Below, one piece after another: positions 27,531 to 37,044 of a stretch of 64,000 nucleotides of DNA; within the stretch, counting starts at the first letter, position 1; each line of letters starts with the position of its first letter. The notes under the pieces are model-generated. The model saw nothing but the letters and a program-made list of their open reading frames with translations, was not told the DNA's origin and searched no databases. Origin of the DNA: JARICQ01 sp964527205 (GTDB taxonomy: Bacteria > Bacillota > Clostridia > Tissierellales > Tissierellaceae); the NCBI GenBank assembly GCA_964527205.1, contig CAZGQG010000002.1:31715-95714 (forward strand), read 5' to 3'. The position numbers and the translations under genes were made by a program.

Positions 27531-28346
27531 ATGAAAGATGTACACATTATCACTGGTGGCAGTAGCGGTATAGGTTTAGAAGCAGCGAAGAAATTTAAGG
27601 ATGGAATTGTTATAATCTCTAGTAGAGGTGAAGACAAGCTTAAAAAGGCTCTGGAAGAATTAAAGGGTCTTGGAATTGATGCTTATTATAAGACAAGTGA
27701 CCTTAGGGATAGAAAAAGCATAAAGGAATTATTTGATTATGCTAAGTCACTGGGAAAAATTAAGACGGTTGTAAACTCTGCTGGTGTAAGTGGCTCAGGA
27801 GGAGACGCAAGGTTAACCTTTGAAATAGATTTACTTGGAACTGAATCTTTAATTTTAGAATCTTTAGAAGTGGCAGATAAGAACACAGTATTAATATTGA
27901 TTGGGTCTATGGTAGGTACCCTAGTTCCAGATAGTAGTCTTTACAATGACTATCTAGAAAATCCTTCAAAGGAAGGTGCCATAGAGGCTCTTCTTAGAGT
28001 TGTTCGTAACAACTCAGATGCAGCCTATAACTTCTCAAAAAGAGGTGTTCAGCTCTTAGCCAAAAAATATGCCGGGGCCTTTGGTGAAAAAGGAGCAAGA
28101 ATCCTATCTCTTTCTCCTGGTGTTATAATGACTCCAATGGCTGAAAAGGCAGCAGAAGAACATCCTGAGCAAATGAATTATATGAGGTCAATGACCCCAG
28201 CAGGTAGAAATGGAAAACCTGAGGATGTTGCTCACCTAATTGCTTTTCTAGCAGATGACAAATCCTCATTTATTACAGGTACAGATATTCTTGTAGATGG
28301 TGGTTTATCCATCAATCTTCCAGAAATATTAAAATCTAGAGATTAA
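27531..28346 (+). CDS. Short-chain dehydrogenase/reductase (SDR) family oxidoreductase
   Basis: This 271-residue classical SDR has the cofactor motif TGGSSGIG at residues 8-15, NSAG at about 83-86, IGSM for the catalytic Ser, and YxxxK as Y166-K170. An insertion around residues 127-155 (DSSLYNDYLENPSKEGA) resembles the substrate-loop insertion of 3-alpha-hydroxysteroid dehydrogenase/carbonyl reductase-type SDRs. Residues after strand 2 (SSRGEDKL) suggest NADP(H). It has its own strong promoter and is monocistronic. The substrate is unknown. Confidence 0.9.
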   Translation: MKDVHIITGGSSGIGLEAAKKFKDGIVIISSRGEDKLKKALEELKGLGIDAYYKTSDLRDRKSIKELFDYAKSLGKIKTVVNSAGVSGSGGDARLTFEIDLLGTESLILESLEVADKNTVLILIGSMVGTLVPDSSLYNDYLENPSKEGAIEALLRVVRNNSDAAYNFSKRGVQLLAKKYAGAFGEKGARILSLSPGVIMTPMAEKAAEEHPEQMNYMRSMTPAGRNGKPEDVAHLIAFLADDKSSFITGTDILVDGGLSINLPEILKSRD

Positions 28347-28359
28347 TTTTTTAATATAA

Positions 28360-28396
28360 AAGGCTCAGGAGCTTATTAATACTCTCCTGAGCTTTC
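28360..28396. terminator. Terminator between SDR and peptidase genes
   Basis: The stem GGCTCAGGAG / CTCCTGAGCT has a 12-base loop and sits between convergent genes. The T run on the plus strand is short. Confidence 0.7.
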
Positions 28397-28446
28397 TGTA
28401 TTTTCCAACTTTATCTTAAAGTCTTTTATTCCTTAATATATAAATT

Positions 28447-29055
28447 TTAATCTTTAATTTCAATCCAATACTTGGTCATAAAGAAATAGCTTAATTTAGA
28501 TTCTATCTTATAAAACCTGGTCTCATCCCTATTCCAACTATCTACTATTTCTATATAAAAATCTCCATTCTCATACTCTCTCCAACCTAGGACCAATACC
28601 CAATGCCAATTAATCCAGGAGGCTGATACAAGCATGCTTAGAGGATTACCCATTTCTATGGAATCCTTAAGGCTACTAGGCTTTCTTATAGATTTATAGT
28701 GCAAATCATAATTTTTCATCTTAAAGTACTTTTTAATCTTACTAGAGATCCTTAGGACAGGACCATTTCCAATAATCCTATGGAGGGTTTGGAAAACTTC
28801 ATAGTCATTGGCATCTTTTCTTAAATTTTCATATCCTCTACTCTCATAATAAAGAAGAAGATTAACCCCTGTTGTAGCTGCGCAATGGTTTTTTCCATAT
28901 TCCAGATCCCTGGTTCTTTGCCAGCTAATCCCCTCATAGTCAAGGCTCTTTGACTTATAATTTCCCATTGGCATCTTTGACCTTCTAATAAAGCCGTACT
29001 CTTTACCTATTATTTTAGATAGGATGTAATTATCCTCTATTTTTCTTCTAGCCAT
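28447..29055 (-). CDS. C39-like cysteine peptidase family protein
   Basis: This 202-residue protein has the papain-like pattern of peptidase C39-like domains: catalytic C58 in NHCAATTGVN, H151 in INWHWVLVLGW and D172 in IVDSWNRD. There is no signal peptide or ABC exporter domain, so it is cytosolic or released by another route. It overlaps the end of surE by 19 bases and lacks a clear ribosome binding site, so expression by translational coupling with surE is likely. The substrate is unknown. Confidence 0.7.
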   Translation of the reverse strand: MARRKIEDNYILSKIIGKEYGFIRRSKMPMGNYKSKSLDYEGISWQRTRDLEYGKNHCAATTGVNLLLYYESRGYENLRKDANDYEVFQTLHRIIGNGPVLRISSKIKKYFKMKNYDLHYKSIRKPSSLKDSIEMGNPLSMLVSASWINWHWVLVLGWREYENGDFYIEIVDSWNRDETRFYKIESKLSYFFMTKYWIEIKD

Positions 29056-29792
29056 TTTTTTACTTTTTTCATGGTTTCGAAATTTGTAAGGTCATAGAGT
29101 AATGGTGTTACTGTTGCATAGCCCTGGCTCAGGTAATGCCTATCTGTGTCCTCTGTAAAGCTAATTTCCCTTCTGCCCTTTGACTGTAAAAATTTATCCC
29201 CATCTCCATTTTTTCCTTCAAGATAATAATCATATATAGGGTCTCCTACCCTACATACCTTGATCCCCTCTAAATCACTTTCTCTGTAGGGAGTATTTAC
29301 ATTTAATACTATATTGGTATCTTTAATATTCTCTACAACTTTTTTAAAGATTTGATTTGCATAGGATGCTGCAGCTTTAAAGTTTACCTTTTCATCTATA
29401 TATTCAGCAGAAACTGCTATGGAGGGTATGTTGTATATGCTGGCTTCTATGGCTGCAGATACTGTTCCCGAGTATAAAATGTCCATTCCAGAGTTAAGTC
29501 CAATATTTATTCCAGAAAATACCATATCTACCTCTCCATCTGTTAAGGCCTCCATACCTGCCCTTACACAATCAGCTGGAGTACCTGATACGCTATAGGC
29601 CTTGGCCCTTATACCCTCTAATTGAACTTCCTTTATTACTAGAGGTTGAAATAGTGTTATAGCATGACTTTGAGCTGATCTTTGTATATCTGGTGCTACT
29701 ATTATTAGCTCATGTTCTTTTTCTAGTTCCTTGGCCATAGTTTGAATTCCCTCTGCCATTATTCCATCATCATTAACCAATAAGATCTTCAT
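29037..29792 (-). CDS. surE: 5'/3'-nucleotidase SurE
   Basis: This metal-dependent survival-protein-E phosphatase removes phosphate from nucleoside monophosphates. It has the acidic metal motif ILLVNDDGI at the N-terminus, SGTPADCVR and FSGINIGLNSGMDILYSGTVSAA. At 251 residues it is of normal length. The start at 29792 is preferred because the conserved N-terminus MKILLVNDDG begins there and GAAGGGA lies upstream; an earlier in-frame ATG at 29825 would add 11 unconserved residues. Confidence 0.94.
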   Translation of the reverse strand: MKILLVNDDGIMAEGIQTMAKELEKEHELIIVAPDIQRSAQSHAITLFQPLVIKEVQLEGIRAKAYSVSGTPADCVRAGMEALTDGEVDMVFSGINIGLNSGMDILYSGTVSAAIEASIYNIPSIAVSAEYIDEKVNFKAAASYANQIFKKVVENIKDTNIVLNVNTPYRESDLEGIKVCRVGDPIYDYYLEGKNGDGDKFLQSKGRREISFTEDTDRHYLSQGYATVTPLLYDLTNFETMKKVKKWLEEK

Positions 29793-29837
29793 TAAATCGA
29801 TTCCCTTCTTAATAGTATTTTGCAAGCTATACTTAGT

Positions 29838-30251
29838 CTATAGCTTTTTTTCAATTTCACTTACGCACTGGGTTTTTATCTTTTCTACTAAAAATTGAAG
29901 GGCATCTATAACATTAGGCCTTATGTCCCCACCTACTAGTATATACATTATATCATCACCAAGTTCTAAATGTCCCTGGTTTAACCATAGCTTGATATGA
30001 TAAATCCCATCCATTTTATAGGTCTCAGCAATTGCTGCCTCAACCTTTTCCCTGTCAAAGTAAAACTCCATTCCCCATACACTAGTGCCATCATCAATGC
30101 CTTCCCTTACCTTGGCTCTTGGACTTTCCCTTACTACTCCATTATGGATTAAATACATACCTTCATTAGAAGCTAAGGGATCAGCTTTAACTTCCTTTAG
30201 CCATTGGTCTATTGAAGGTGACTCCTTGCTTTCATCTATATTTATATTCAT
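29838..30251 (-). CDS. MoaE-like protein (molybdopterin synthase catalytic subunit family)
   Basis: This 137-residue protein resembles MoaE in the NGVVRESPRAK region (MoaE has a G-V-V-R block early), the amphipathic helix, GHLELGDDIMYILVGGDIRPNVIDALQFLVEKIK matching the MoaE stretch with 'G.L..GE..V.V.V....R..AF.A....ID..K', and its size. The terminal WKKE-type motif is missing. No other molybdenum-cofactor gene is in the window. GGGGG precedes the ATG. It is co-oriented and tightly spaced with surE downstream and a Cys-rich protein upstream. Treat it as MoaE-related, with catalytic activity unproven. Confidence 0.6.
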   Translation of the reverse strand: MNINIDESKESPSIDQWLKEVKADPLASNEGMYLIHNGVVRESPRAKVREGIDDGTSVWGMEFYFDREKVEAAIAETYKMDGIYHIKLWLNQGHLELGDDIMYILVGGDIRPNVIDALQFLVEKIKTQCVSEIEKKL

Positions 30252-30278
30252 ATATTTTCCCCCATCTCTATAAAATCT

Positions 30279-30557
30279 TTATTTTTTAATAAAACTTGAT
30301 CCCCTATCTATTACGGAGCCAATCTTTGACATTATAAAGTCATAGCCCTTTTCATCATGGGGTTTTGTACAATGGGAACAATCTTTGATCCCATGAGTGG
30401 TCTTAAAATCTCCTCCACATTCATCCCCTAGCATGAAGAGAGGGCAATAACAAAACAAGCAGTTAAACTTTTCCTCCTCTACTCCTTTGTGGCAGGGAAA
30501 GAACTCGCACTTGCTATTTTGATTGAATTTATAGTTCTCGCTTTCATACACAGCCAT
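30279..30557 (-). CDS. Cysteine-rich small metal-binding domain protein
   Basis: This 92-residue protein has nine cysteines and three histidines in the first 68 residues (SKCEFFPCHKGV, FNCLFCYCPLF, GDECGGDF, DCSHCTKPH), the pattern of the small cysteine-rich domain family thought to bind metal. AGGAGG is 6 bases before the ATG. It heads the run Cys-rich protein, MoaE-like, surE, peptidase, all on the minus strand. The function is not known. Confidence 0.75.
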   Translation of the reverse strand: MAVYESENYKFNQNSKCEFFPCHKGVEEEKFNCLFCYCPLFMLGDECGGDFKTTHGIKDCSHCTKPHDEKGYDFIMSKIGSVIDRGSSFIKK

Positions 30558-30632
30558 GGTTCTACCTCCTAATTATATTCAAGCTTAATTTATCTACAAT
30601 TATTGCATATAATTCCCCTCTTGTAAATCCTC

Positions 30633-31571
30633 CTACAACTTATCCATATAGCTTCTTAGTTCTTCAGGTATTTCCACCCTATAAACACTTGGACCATTGA
30701 AGTTGTCTAGGGAATAATCAAAATCAAAATAATCTTCTTCATTTATGCCTATGGTGTCCGCATGTTGGCCTGCAAAGTCAATATCATAGGACATGCTATG
30801 GGTCCAAATAAAGGCACTTTTATTCTTTCCAACATTTATATAATGGCCTTTGTCATAGGATACATAGATTATTTCTTGAAAGATTTCCTCCCCACTCTCA
30901 TAGCTATACTTCCTCCCATCTGGGATTTTTTCACTCTTATCTGCTCCCTGAATACTTTCTTCTATAAGTTCCCATAGATAGGGCTCATTTTCCCTCGTCT
31001 CTCCAATAGTCCTTAATATATCTATATCACTATTATCCTTGTTCTTATATATGCCAAGTTCTCCCTGCAAGAAAAGATTTTCCTCAGTCATCAAAGCTAA
31101 ATCATCACCAAATCTATAGCTTATATCTTCATTTTTATAAGGGATTTCAAATAAATTTACTTCTTTATCAGTTAGCTTTATTTTCCTTGCATATATTTTT
31201 TCTCCCTGATTATTCTCTACAAAATCATATCTAGGATCCAGGGCAAATTCTCCATAATAATAGATATTATCCTTGCCCTTTGAATACCTTTGGATATTTC
31301 TTATATTAGGATATTCAAATAACCATATACCAAACTTTTTTATAAAGGCATAGGGCTTAATATCTTCAGTTTCCCCGGAATAATATAACTGGAATTCTTC
31401 ATCTTCGAAAGCCTTTATGTATTCTTCTCCTTCAAGAAATTCTTCTAGTTTCTCCTCTGGATTTAATGTAATGCTTTTCAGGGAGTAGTTTCTTGTAAAG
31501 GTAAATCCTAAAGCAATTATTAAGGCTACTATTATATTAAGAAAGATAGCAGATTTGTTTTTCTTATCCAT
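30633..31571 (-). CDS. Membrane-anchored hypothetical protein
   Basis: The 312-residue protein has one N-terminal hydrophobic segment (residues 8-26, FLNIIVALIIALGFTF) after a Lys-rich start, predicting an extracytoplasmic body. The rest is acidic and rich in Tyr, Glu and Asp, without cysteine. I recognise no domain. AGGAGGAGATAAAT precedes the ATG. It stands between the PdaC-like deacetylase gene and the Cys-rich gene. Confidence 0.6.
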   Translation of the reverse strand: MDKKNKSAIFLNIIVALIIALGFTFTRNYSLKSITLNPEEKLEEFLEGEEYIKAFEDEEFQLYYSGETEDIKPYAFIKKFGIWLFEYPNIRNIQRYSKGKDNIYYYGEFALDPRYDFVENNQGEKIYARKIKLTDKEVNLFEIPYKNEDISYRFGDDLALMTEENLFLQGELGIYKNKDNSDIDILRTIGETRENEPYLWELIEESIQGADKSEKIPDGRKYSYESGEEIFQEIIYVSYDKGHYINVGKNKSAFIWTHSMSYDIDFAGQHADTIGINEEDYFDFDYSLDNFNGPSVYRVEIPEELRSYMDKL

Positions 31572-31662
31572 ATTTATCTCCTCCTAGGGGACAATTTTTA
31601 TTTTATTAGACCACAAATAGACTTCTATCCTTTTAATCTATATTCATAGGTCTCTATATTGA

Positions 31663-31717
31663 TATAGCTCCTAGTAGACAAGCTTTTTAATTATCTAGCC
31701 TATCAAATAGGAGCTAT
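31663..31717 (-). terminator. Possible hairpin after the polysaccharide deacetylase gene
   Basis: ATAGCTCCTA and TAGGAGCTAT are separated by about 35 bases, just after the stop codon on the minus strand. The large loop and missing T run make termination uncertain. Confidence 0.3.
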
Positions 31718-31726
31718 GCTTGATAT

Positions 31727-33271
31727 TTATTTTTTATAGGACTGGGAGAATGTTTCCCCAGCTCTTAGACTTTCACCTCTTGCCTGATAGAGTTCACTTA
31801 CAGTAACCAATTGATAGCCTCTCTCTATTAACTGAGGAACTAATAATTCTACTGCCTGAGCTGTACTATCATATATATCATGCATCAATACTATATCTCC
31901 ATCCTTAACATTCTCAAGTACATGATTTGTAACCGCTCTAGCATCTCTACTTTTCCAGTCCAATGTATCTATGGACCACAGGACAAGGGGCATATCCACT
32001 CTTGACTTTAAATCATCGTTAAAAGAACCATAGGTAGGTCTCATAAGTTTTGGCTCTATACCTATTAGGTCCTTAACTATAGTTTGTGTGCTTAGTATTT
32101 GTTCTCTTACTCCATCAACTGATAACTTAGTTAATTCCTTGTGATTGTAACTATGATTACCTATCTCGCTGCCTTCCTCTACCATACGCTTTAATATCTC
32201 CACATTGCTAGAAGCTCGGTTTCCTAATATAAAGAAGGTAGCTGCAGAATCGTATTTCTTTAAGGTGTTCAGAATTGGCAGGGTAGTATCTTTATTAGGT
32301 CCATCATCAAAGGTTAGGGCTACCATAGGCTTAGTAGGATCTATATTCCTTTTTGGAATGACGACTTCAACTTCCTCTAGCTCTTCCCCAGCAATATCAA
32401 GCTCTTCATCTAGCTCTTTCCTATCTTCCTCATTTATGTCTTCAAATAATTCAGGATTTATAAAGTCTTCTAGGTCTTTATAAGCTATCTCTACCTCACT
32501 AGCCCCTAAGCTTCCACTAAATATACTGTACTTGGGAAAGATAAAGACTATTTTCTCTTCTTTTAAGATAAAGTTTGAATAATTCTCTTCTGAAGCCTCT
32601 ATTCCTTCTTTAAATTGTTCTGTATCTGTACTATCCTTATATTTTTCATTGTTTAAGAAGTAATCCTTGCTCTTTTCTGAAATAAAATTTAAGTACTGAC
32701 CCTTCATAATATCATCAAGTTTAAGTTCTATATCCCTTTCCAGGTCATAGAGCTTAGTTTCTACATTCACATCAGGATGGGCCATATAGGATGCATTTTC
32801 AAAGATGTCATAACTAATACTTACTATACCCTTTGCAGGGCTATAGGTCTTGTAGTCTATACTAAGTTCATATTTATAATCTTCTTCATCAAAGGCATTG
32901 GTCTCTATAACAGACTTAAATTCTTTAATATATTTTTCTACAAGACTCTTATTCTCTGCATCAATATTGTCCCTAGAAAAACTAGGATAATGCGCTCCTA
33001 TAAGACTATTTGTCTCGTATTCAATTATAGATACAATCTCTCCAAGATTTTTATTTCCTAGCATAGGAGCTATTAGGTACCCGCTATAATCAATTTCTTC
33101 CTTTGATAGCTTCTTCATAGAAGCTGCCTGATTTTCATTTTTACTCTTGTCTAAGAATTTAAAAGAAAATATACTCCCTATAACTAGCAATATAAGTATT
33201 GTATAAAACCTTAGCCTTCTAAGTTTTCTTTTTTTCTCCCTAAGCTTTCTTCTCTCTGATCTTCTGTCCAT
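31727..33271 (-). CDS. Membrane-anchored polysaccharide deacetylase (PdaC-like: DUF4163/DUF3298 plus NodB)
   Basis: The protein has an Arg/Lys-rich N-terminus, a transmembrane anchor at residues about 23-42, an extracellular region like DUF4163/DUF3298 (about 70-270, with YSGYLIAPMLGN and the DVNVETKLYDL stretch), an acidic linker, and a C-terminal NodB deacetylase domain. The NodB motifs are present: TFDDGPN (near 318-324), HSYNH (near 373), RPTYGSFND and LMHDIYD. The arrangement matches Bacillus PdaC, which deacetylates peptidoglycan MurNAc, so a cell-wall role is likely. At 514 residues it is complete. Confidence 0.85.
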   Translation of the reverse strand: MDRRSERRKLREKKRKLRRLRFYTILILLVIGSIFSFKFLDKSKNENQAASMKKLSKEEIDYSGYLIAPMLGNKNLGEIVSIIEYETNSLIGAHYPSFSRDNIDAENKSLVEKYIKEFKSVIETNAFDEEDYKYELSIDYKTYSPAKGIVSISYDIFENASYMAHPDVNVETKLYDLERDIELKLDDIMKGQYLNFISEKSKDYFLNNEKYKDSTDTEQFKEGIEASEENYSNFILKEEKIVFIFPKYSIFSGSLGASEVEIAYKDLEDFINPELFEDINEEDRKELDEELDIAGEELEEVEVVIPKRNIDPTKPMVALTFDDGPNKDTTLPILNTLKKYDSAATFFILGNRASSNVEILKRMVEEGSEIGNHSYNHKELTKLSVDGVREQILSTQTIVKDLIGIEPKLMRPTYGSFNDDLKSRVDMPLVLWSIDTLDWKSRDARAVTNHVLENVKDGDIVLMHDIYDSTAQAVELLVPQLIERGYQLVTVSELYQARGESLRAGETFSQSYKK

Positions 33272-33372
33272 AATCTCATCTCTTTCTATCTATAGTCTTA
33301 TATTTTTTATTTTCCTTACTGACATATTTCATTATAGCCTATAACAAGTATAACTGATTTACAATATAGTAA

Positions 33373-33404
33373 CAAAAAAAGTTCCTAAACTAGGAACTTT
33401 TTTT
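33373..33404. terminator. Bidirectional-looking terminator after codA
   Basis: AAAAAAAGTTCCTA / TAGGAACTTTTTTT has a 3-base loop. It lies 12 bases beyond the codA stop on the minus strand. Confidence 0.92.
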
Positions 33405-33415
33405 GAATCTATAAT

Positions 33416-34660
33416 TTATAAATCTAATTTTATATCATATTCTACTTGCTTTTTCTTAAAGAGATATTCTCCATTTCTAATAGAAGCTAGAACTCTTGAG
33501 CGGTTTCTTATTACATCAAAGGGACTATTTCCATCTACAACTATAAAGTTTGCTGCCTTGCCTTCATCTATTCCATATTTATCCTGTATATTTAAGCATC
33601 TAGCTCCATTATATGTGATTAAATCTAAATCTTTTTCTATTTCCTCTGGAGACATTATTTGAGCTAAGTGTATGCCATTATCAAGTATATTCATCATATT
33701 TCCATTGCCCATTGGATACCAGGGATCATTGATTGAATCCTGAGCAAAGGCCACATTGATTCCTAGCTCCATAAATTCCTTTACCCTAGTAAGGCCTCGT
33801 CTTTTAGGATAGGTGTCTTGACGTCCTTGAAGATAGGCATTCTCAGTAGGACAAGAGATAAAGTTCATCTTGCTTTTCTTGAAAAGATCCATCATCCTAT
33901 AGGCATAGGAATCATCTGCTGATCCAAAGGAACAGGTATGACTTGCCGTAGTTTTCTCTCCATAATCCTCCATAAGCACAAGGGCATTTAGTAGCTCTAC
34001 AAATCTTGAATGAGGATCATCGGTTTCGTCGCAGTGTACATCTATAAGCTTGTCGTATTTTAAGGCAAGTTTTACTATATCATGAATAGATCGCTCTCCA
34101 AACTCTCTGGCCGGCTCATAGTGAGGAATGCCTCCTACAACATCTGCTCCCATCTTAAGAGCCTCCTCAACTAGTTCATAGCCACCCCTATAGGTATACA
34201 TACCTTCTTGAGGAAAGGCTACAATCTGAATCTCAACCTTGTCTCTTAGTTTTTCCTTTAATTCCAAGATAGCCTTTAGGGCTGTGAAATTTGGATCCGT
34301 AACATCTACATGAGTACGTATATATTGGACCCCATGGGAAATCTCATCTCTAATTCCCTTAGTTGCTAGCTCCTTTACCCCTTCTACTGTTAGGTTGGCT
34401 TTAAACTTGGGCCACATTTCAATTGCTTCAAATAAGGTTCCAGAGCCTGCCCCTTCTTGTCCCATCTTAGATAGGGTATAGACATAATCCAGATGTAAGT
34501 GTGGATCTACATAGGGTGCTATAACAAGTTTTCCCTTTAAATCAATCACTTGATCTGCCTCTGCTAAGTTTTTACCAATAGCCTTAATCTTTCCATCCTC
34601 TACTAGTATTTCATCCGCATTCTCATGCTTGTAAATAACTGCATTTATAAATTTCTTCAT
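33416..34660 (-). CDS. codA: Cytosine deaminase family amidohydrolase
   Basis: This enzyme hydrolyses cytosine to uracil and ammonia; relatives act on isoguanine or creatinine-like rings. It has the metal HxH at H54/H56 (VDPHLHLDY), DVHCDETDDPHSRFVE, TASHTCSF, QGRQDTYPKRRGLTRVKE and an Asp in FAQDSINDPWYPMG, all in the order of E. coli CodA. At 414 residues it is full length. AGGAGG is 5-6 bases before the ATG. No purine riboswitch or permease gene is seen nearby; an AIM24-family gene lies 67 bases upstream in the same direction. Confidence 0.88.
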   Translation of the reverse strand: MKKFINAVIYKHENADEILVEDGKIKAIGKNLAEADQVIDLKGKLVIAPYVDPHLHLDYVYTLSKMGQEGAGSGTLFEAIEMWPKFKANLTVEGVKELATKGIRDEISHGVQYIRTHVDVTDPNFTALKAILELKEKLRDKVEIQIVAFPQEGMYTYRGGYELVEEALKMGADVVGGIPHYEPAREFGERSIHDIVKLALKYDKLIDVHCDETDDPHSRFVELLNALVLMEDYGEKTTASHTCSFGSADDSYAYRMMDLFKKSKMNFISCPTENAYLQGRQDTYPKRRGLTRVKEFMELGINVAFAQDSINDPWYPMGNGNMMNILDNGIHLAQIMSPEEIEKDLDLITYNGARCLNIQDKYGIDEGKAANFIVVDGNSPFDVIRNRSRVLASIRNGEYLFKKKQVEYDIKLDL

Positions 34661-34727
34661 AATAACCTCCTATTGTCCATTATTTTCTAATTTATTAGTA
34701 TTTATCTATCCTTAATTCTCAAACTTT

Positions 34728-35402
34728 CTAGCTACTAGTGGGTACAAAGGGTATTATCTTTGCAGCTAGGTTTGCAATTGGCATGGATTGAAGGATGACC
34801 TTACCTGGTCCTGTAAGTTTTACTAGAAACATTCCCTCTCCTCCAAAGAGAACATTTTTCATTCCCTTTATGGTTTTTATATCATAGGATACAGATTCTT
34901 CAAATAAGAATACATGTCCTTGGTCTACCAATAAAACTTCTCCCGGTCCTAGATTATATTCTGTAAGGGAACCATCTGCCTCTAAAAATAATTCTCCGTA
35001 GCCTGAAAGTCTTTGAAGAATAAAGCCCTCTCCCCCTAATAGGCCTGAAGAGAATCTTTTAGTAAAGATACTCTTTAGCTCCACGGTTTTTTCTGATGCT
35101 AAAAAAGCAGTTTTTTGAGCAATTAAAGCCTTGCCATCCATCTTAATATTTAAAATAGTACCTGGTAGGGATGAGGCAAAGCTAATCTCCTGGTCCTCCC
35201 TGTTGGCAGTATAGTAGCTTAGGAATAAGGACTCACCTGTAAACATCCTACTTATACCCTTGATCATTCCTCCCCCAGTTGACAATTCAACATCTATATC
35301 CTCTGTCATCCAAGACATAGCTCCTGCTGTAGTTTGGATCGTTTCTCCCCTCTTCAACTTGCATCTGAGTACGGGATAATCTCCCTCTATTGAAAACTCC
35401 AT
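34728..35402 (-). CDS. TIGR00266/AIM24 family protein
   Basis: This 224-residue all-beta protein has the glycine-rich features of the AIM24/TIGR00266 family: AGAMSWMTEDIDVELSTGGG, SLFLSYYTA near residue 55-65, ILQRLSGYGELFLEADG and VKLTGPGKVILQS near the C-terminus. Homologs are widespread and uncharacterised in bacteria. There is no signal peptide. AAGGAGGG precedes the ATG. It may share a transcript with codA. Confidence 0.85.
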   Translation of the reverse strand: MEFSIEGDYPVLRCKLKRGETIQTTAGAMSWMTEDIDVELSTGGGMIKGISRMFTGESLFLSYYTANREDQEISFASSLPGTILNIKMDGKALIAQKTAFLASEKTVELKSIFTKRFSSGLLGGEGFILQRLSGYGELFLEADGSLTEYNLGPGEVLLVDQGHVFLFEESVSYDIKTIKGMKNVLFGGEGMFLVKLTGPGKVILQSMPIANLAAKIIPFVPTSS

Positions 35403-35609
35403 CTTATATTCCCTCCTTAAGTGGTTTTAAATAATCTATTATAGATATTATACATTAAAACCATATATTTTTATATAAAGTCTTTTTATCTAAATATATA
35501 GATAATTATAGATAAAGTGTAAAAACATTTTATATTTTATCTAATCCCTCTAATATGATAATATTAATATACTTTATCTTTATCAATAAATATACTTTGA
35601 GGTGATAAG

Positions 35610-36977
35610 TTGGAAAGAGAATATGGATTAAAGGATTATCGTAAACAAACCATAAAATTAACCATACCTGTATTTTTCGAATTATTGATTAGTAGTTTAT
35701 TTGGAATGCTGGATATGATGATGGTAGGTAATAGTGGCCCTGCTAGTATTACCACCCCCTCTATTGCTGCTACAGGTATTACCAACCAGGTAATGTTCAT
35801 AGGTATAGCCATGGCCCAAGCCATGAGTGTAGGTGGAACAGCCATGATATCTAGGTATAGTGGAGCGGATGAAAAGGAAAAGATACCGGATGTAGTAAAG
35901 CATCTTCTTATCCTTATGACCCTAATACTAATTATTCCCTTTGTCAGTGTAAATCAAATTATACCTAGAAAGATAATGAGTTTTATTGGAGCAGAGCAGG
36001 GAACTATCCAAATTGGTCTTAATTATTTTAGAATTGTAATATTTGGCTTTATCTTTCAATCCTTAAATCTTGCTATCTTTGCATCTATGAGAGGTGCTGG
36101 AGATACAAAAACACCTATGATAATAAATATAGCTATTAACTTTTTAAATGTTATTGGAAATTATATATTGATCTTTGGTAAGTTAGGATTACCTGCCATG
36201 GGAGTTACTGGTGCCGGTCTTTCCACATCAATTTCCCACCTAGTTGCCTTTCTAATCTTGCTAGGCATACTCCTAAGTAGGAAACATATGGTTAAATTGG
36301 ACCTTAGGAAAAGATTTAAATTCAATAAGCCTATTATGCAAAATCTTCTCAAGGTAGGAGGTCCTGCTGCCTTAGAACAGGTAGGATTTAGATTTGGAGT
36401 TATTATGTTTATAAGGATCATATCTGGTCTAGGAACTGTAGCCTATGCTACCCATCAGATAGCTTCTAATATTATAAGCTTATCCTTTGCCCCTGGTCAG
36501 GCCTTTGGTATAGCTGCATCTACCCTAGTGGGAAAATCCCTTGGGGAAAAAAGAGTGGATAGGGCGGATAAATTTATAAAAGAGACCAATCGGCTGGCCC
36601 TAATAGCTTCTGCTTTTTTCAGCTTTATATTCTTCTTCTTTGGACCAAGTATTGTAGGTCTTTATACTGAGGATATAGCTATTATCCAGTCTTCTGGGGA
36701 TATTATGAAGGTTATAGCTCTTATCCAGCCCTTCCAGGCATCCGCCTTTGCTATTTCTGGAGGCCTAAGAGGTGCAGGAGATACTGTGTCTACCTTGATT
36801 GTTACTATAATAGGAGTATTTATTATTAGGCTTAGTGTGGCCTATGTCCTTATTAATATATTTGGCTTTGGTGTCCTAGGGGCTTGGCTGGCTATGCTAT
36901 CAGATCAGATAATAAGATGGCTTGGTATTAGCCTTAGATACAGGACAGATAAGTGGAAACATATTAAATTAAAGTAG
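35610..36977 (+). CDS. MATE family efflux transporter
   Basis: This 455-residue integral membrane protein with about 12 helices belongs to the MATE (NorM/DinF-like) family of Na+ or H+ coupled drug/cation exporters. The two halves carry related motifs (MRGAGDTKTPM near residue 160 and LRGAGDTVSTL near 386). The start is TTG with GAGGTGAT just upstream. The 207-base divergent region upstream is very AT-rich and shows no clear operator. The arsM-like gene follows 67 bases later in the same direction and may be co-transcribed. Confidence 0.92.
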   Translation: MEREYGLKDYRKQTIKLTIPVFFELLISSLFGMLDMMMVGNSGPASITTPSIAATGITNQVMFIGIAMAQAMSVGGTAMISRYSGADEKEKIPDVVKHLLILMTLILIIPFVSVNQIIPRKIMSFIGAEQGTIQIGLNYFRIVIFGFIFQSLNLAIFASMRGAGDTKTPMIINIAINFLNVIGNYILIFGKLGLPAMGVTGAGLSTSISHLVAFLILLGILLSRKHMVKLDLRKRFKFNKPIMQNLLKVGGPAALEQVGFRFGVIMFIRIISGLGTVAYATHQIASNIISLSFAPGQAFGIAASTLVGKSLGEKRVDRADKFIKETNRLALIASAFFSFIFFFFGPSIVGLYTEDIAIIQSSGDIMKVIALIQPFQASAFAISGGLRGAGDTVSTLIVTIIGVFIIRLSVAYVLINIFGFGVLGAWLAMLSDQIIRWLGISLRYRTDKWKHIKLK

Positions 36978-37044
36978 ATTTTATGTGGATTTAGTGATAT
37001 TATTTAATAGATAGTCAAATGTCTTTAAAGCAAAGGAGGATTTT

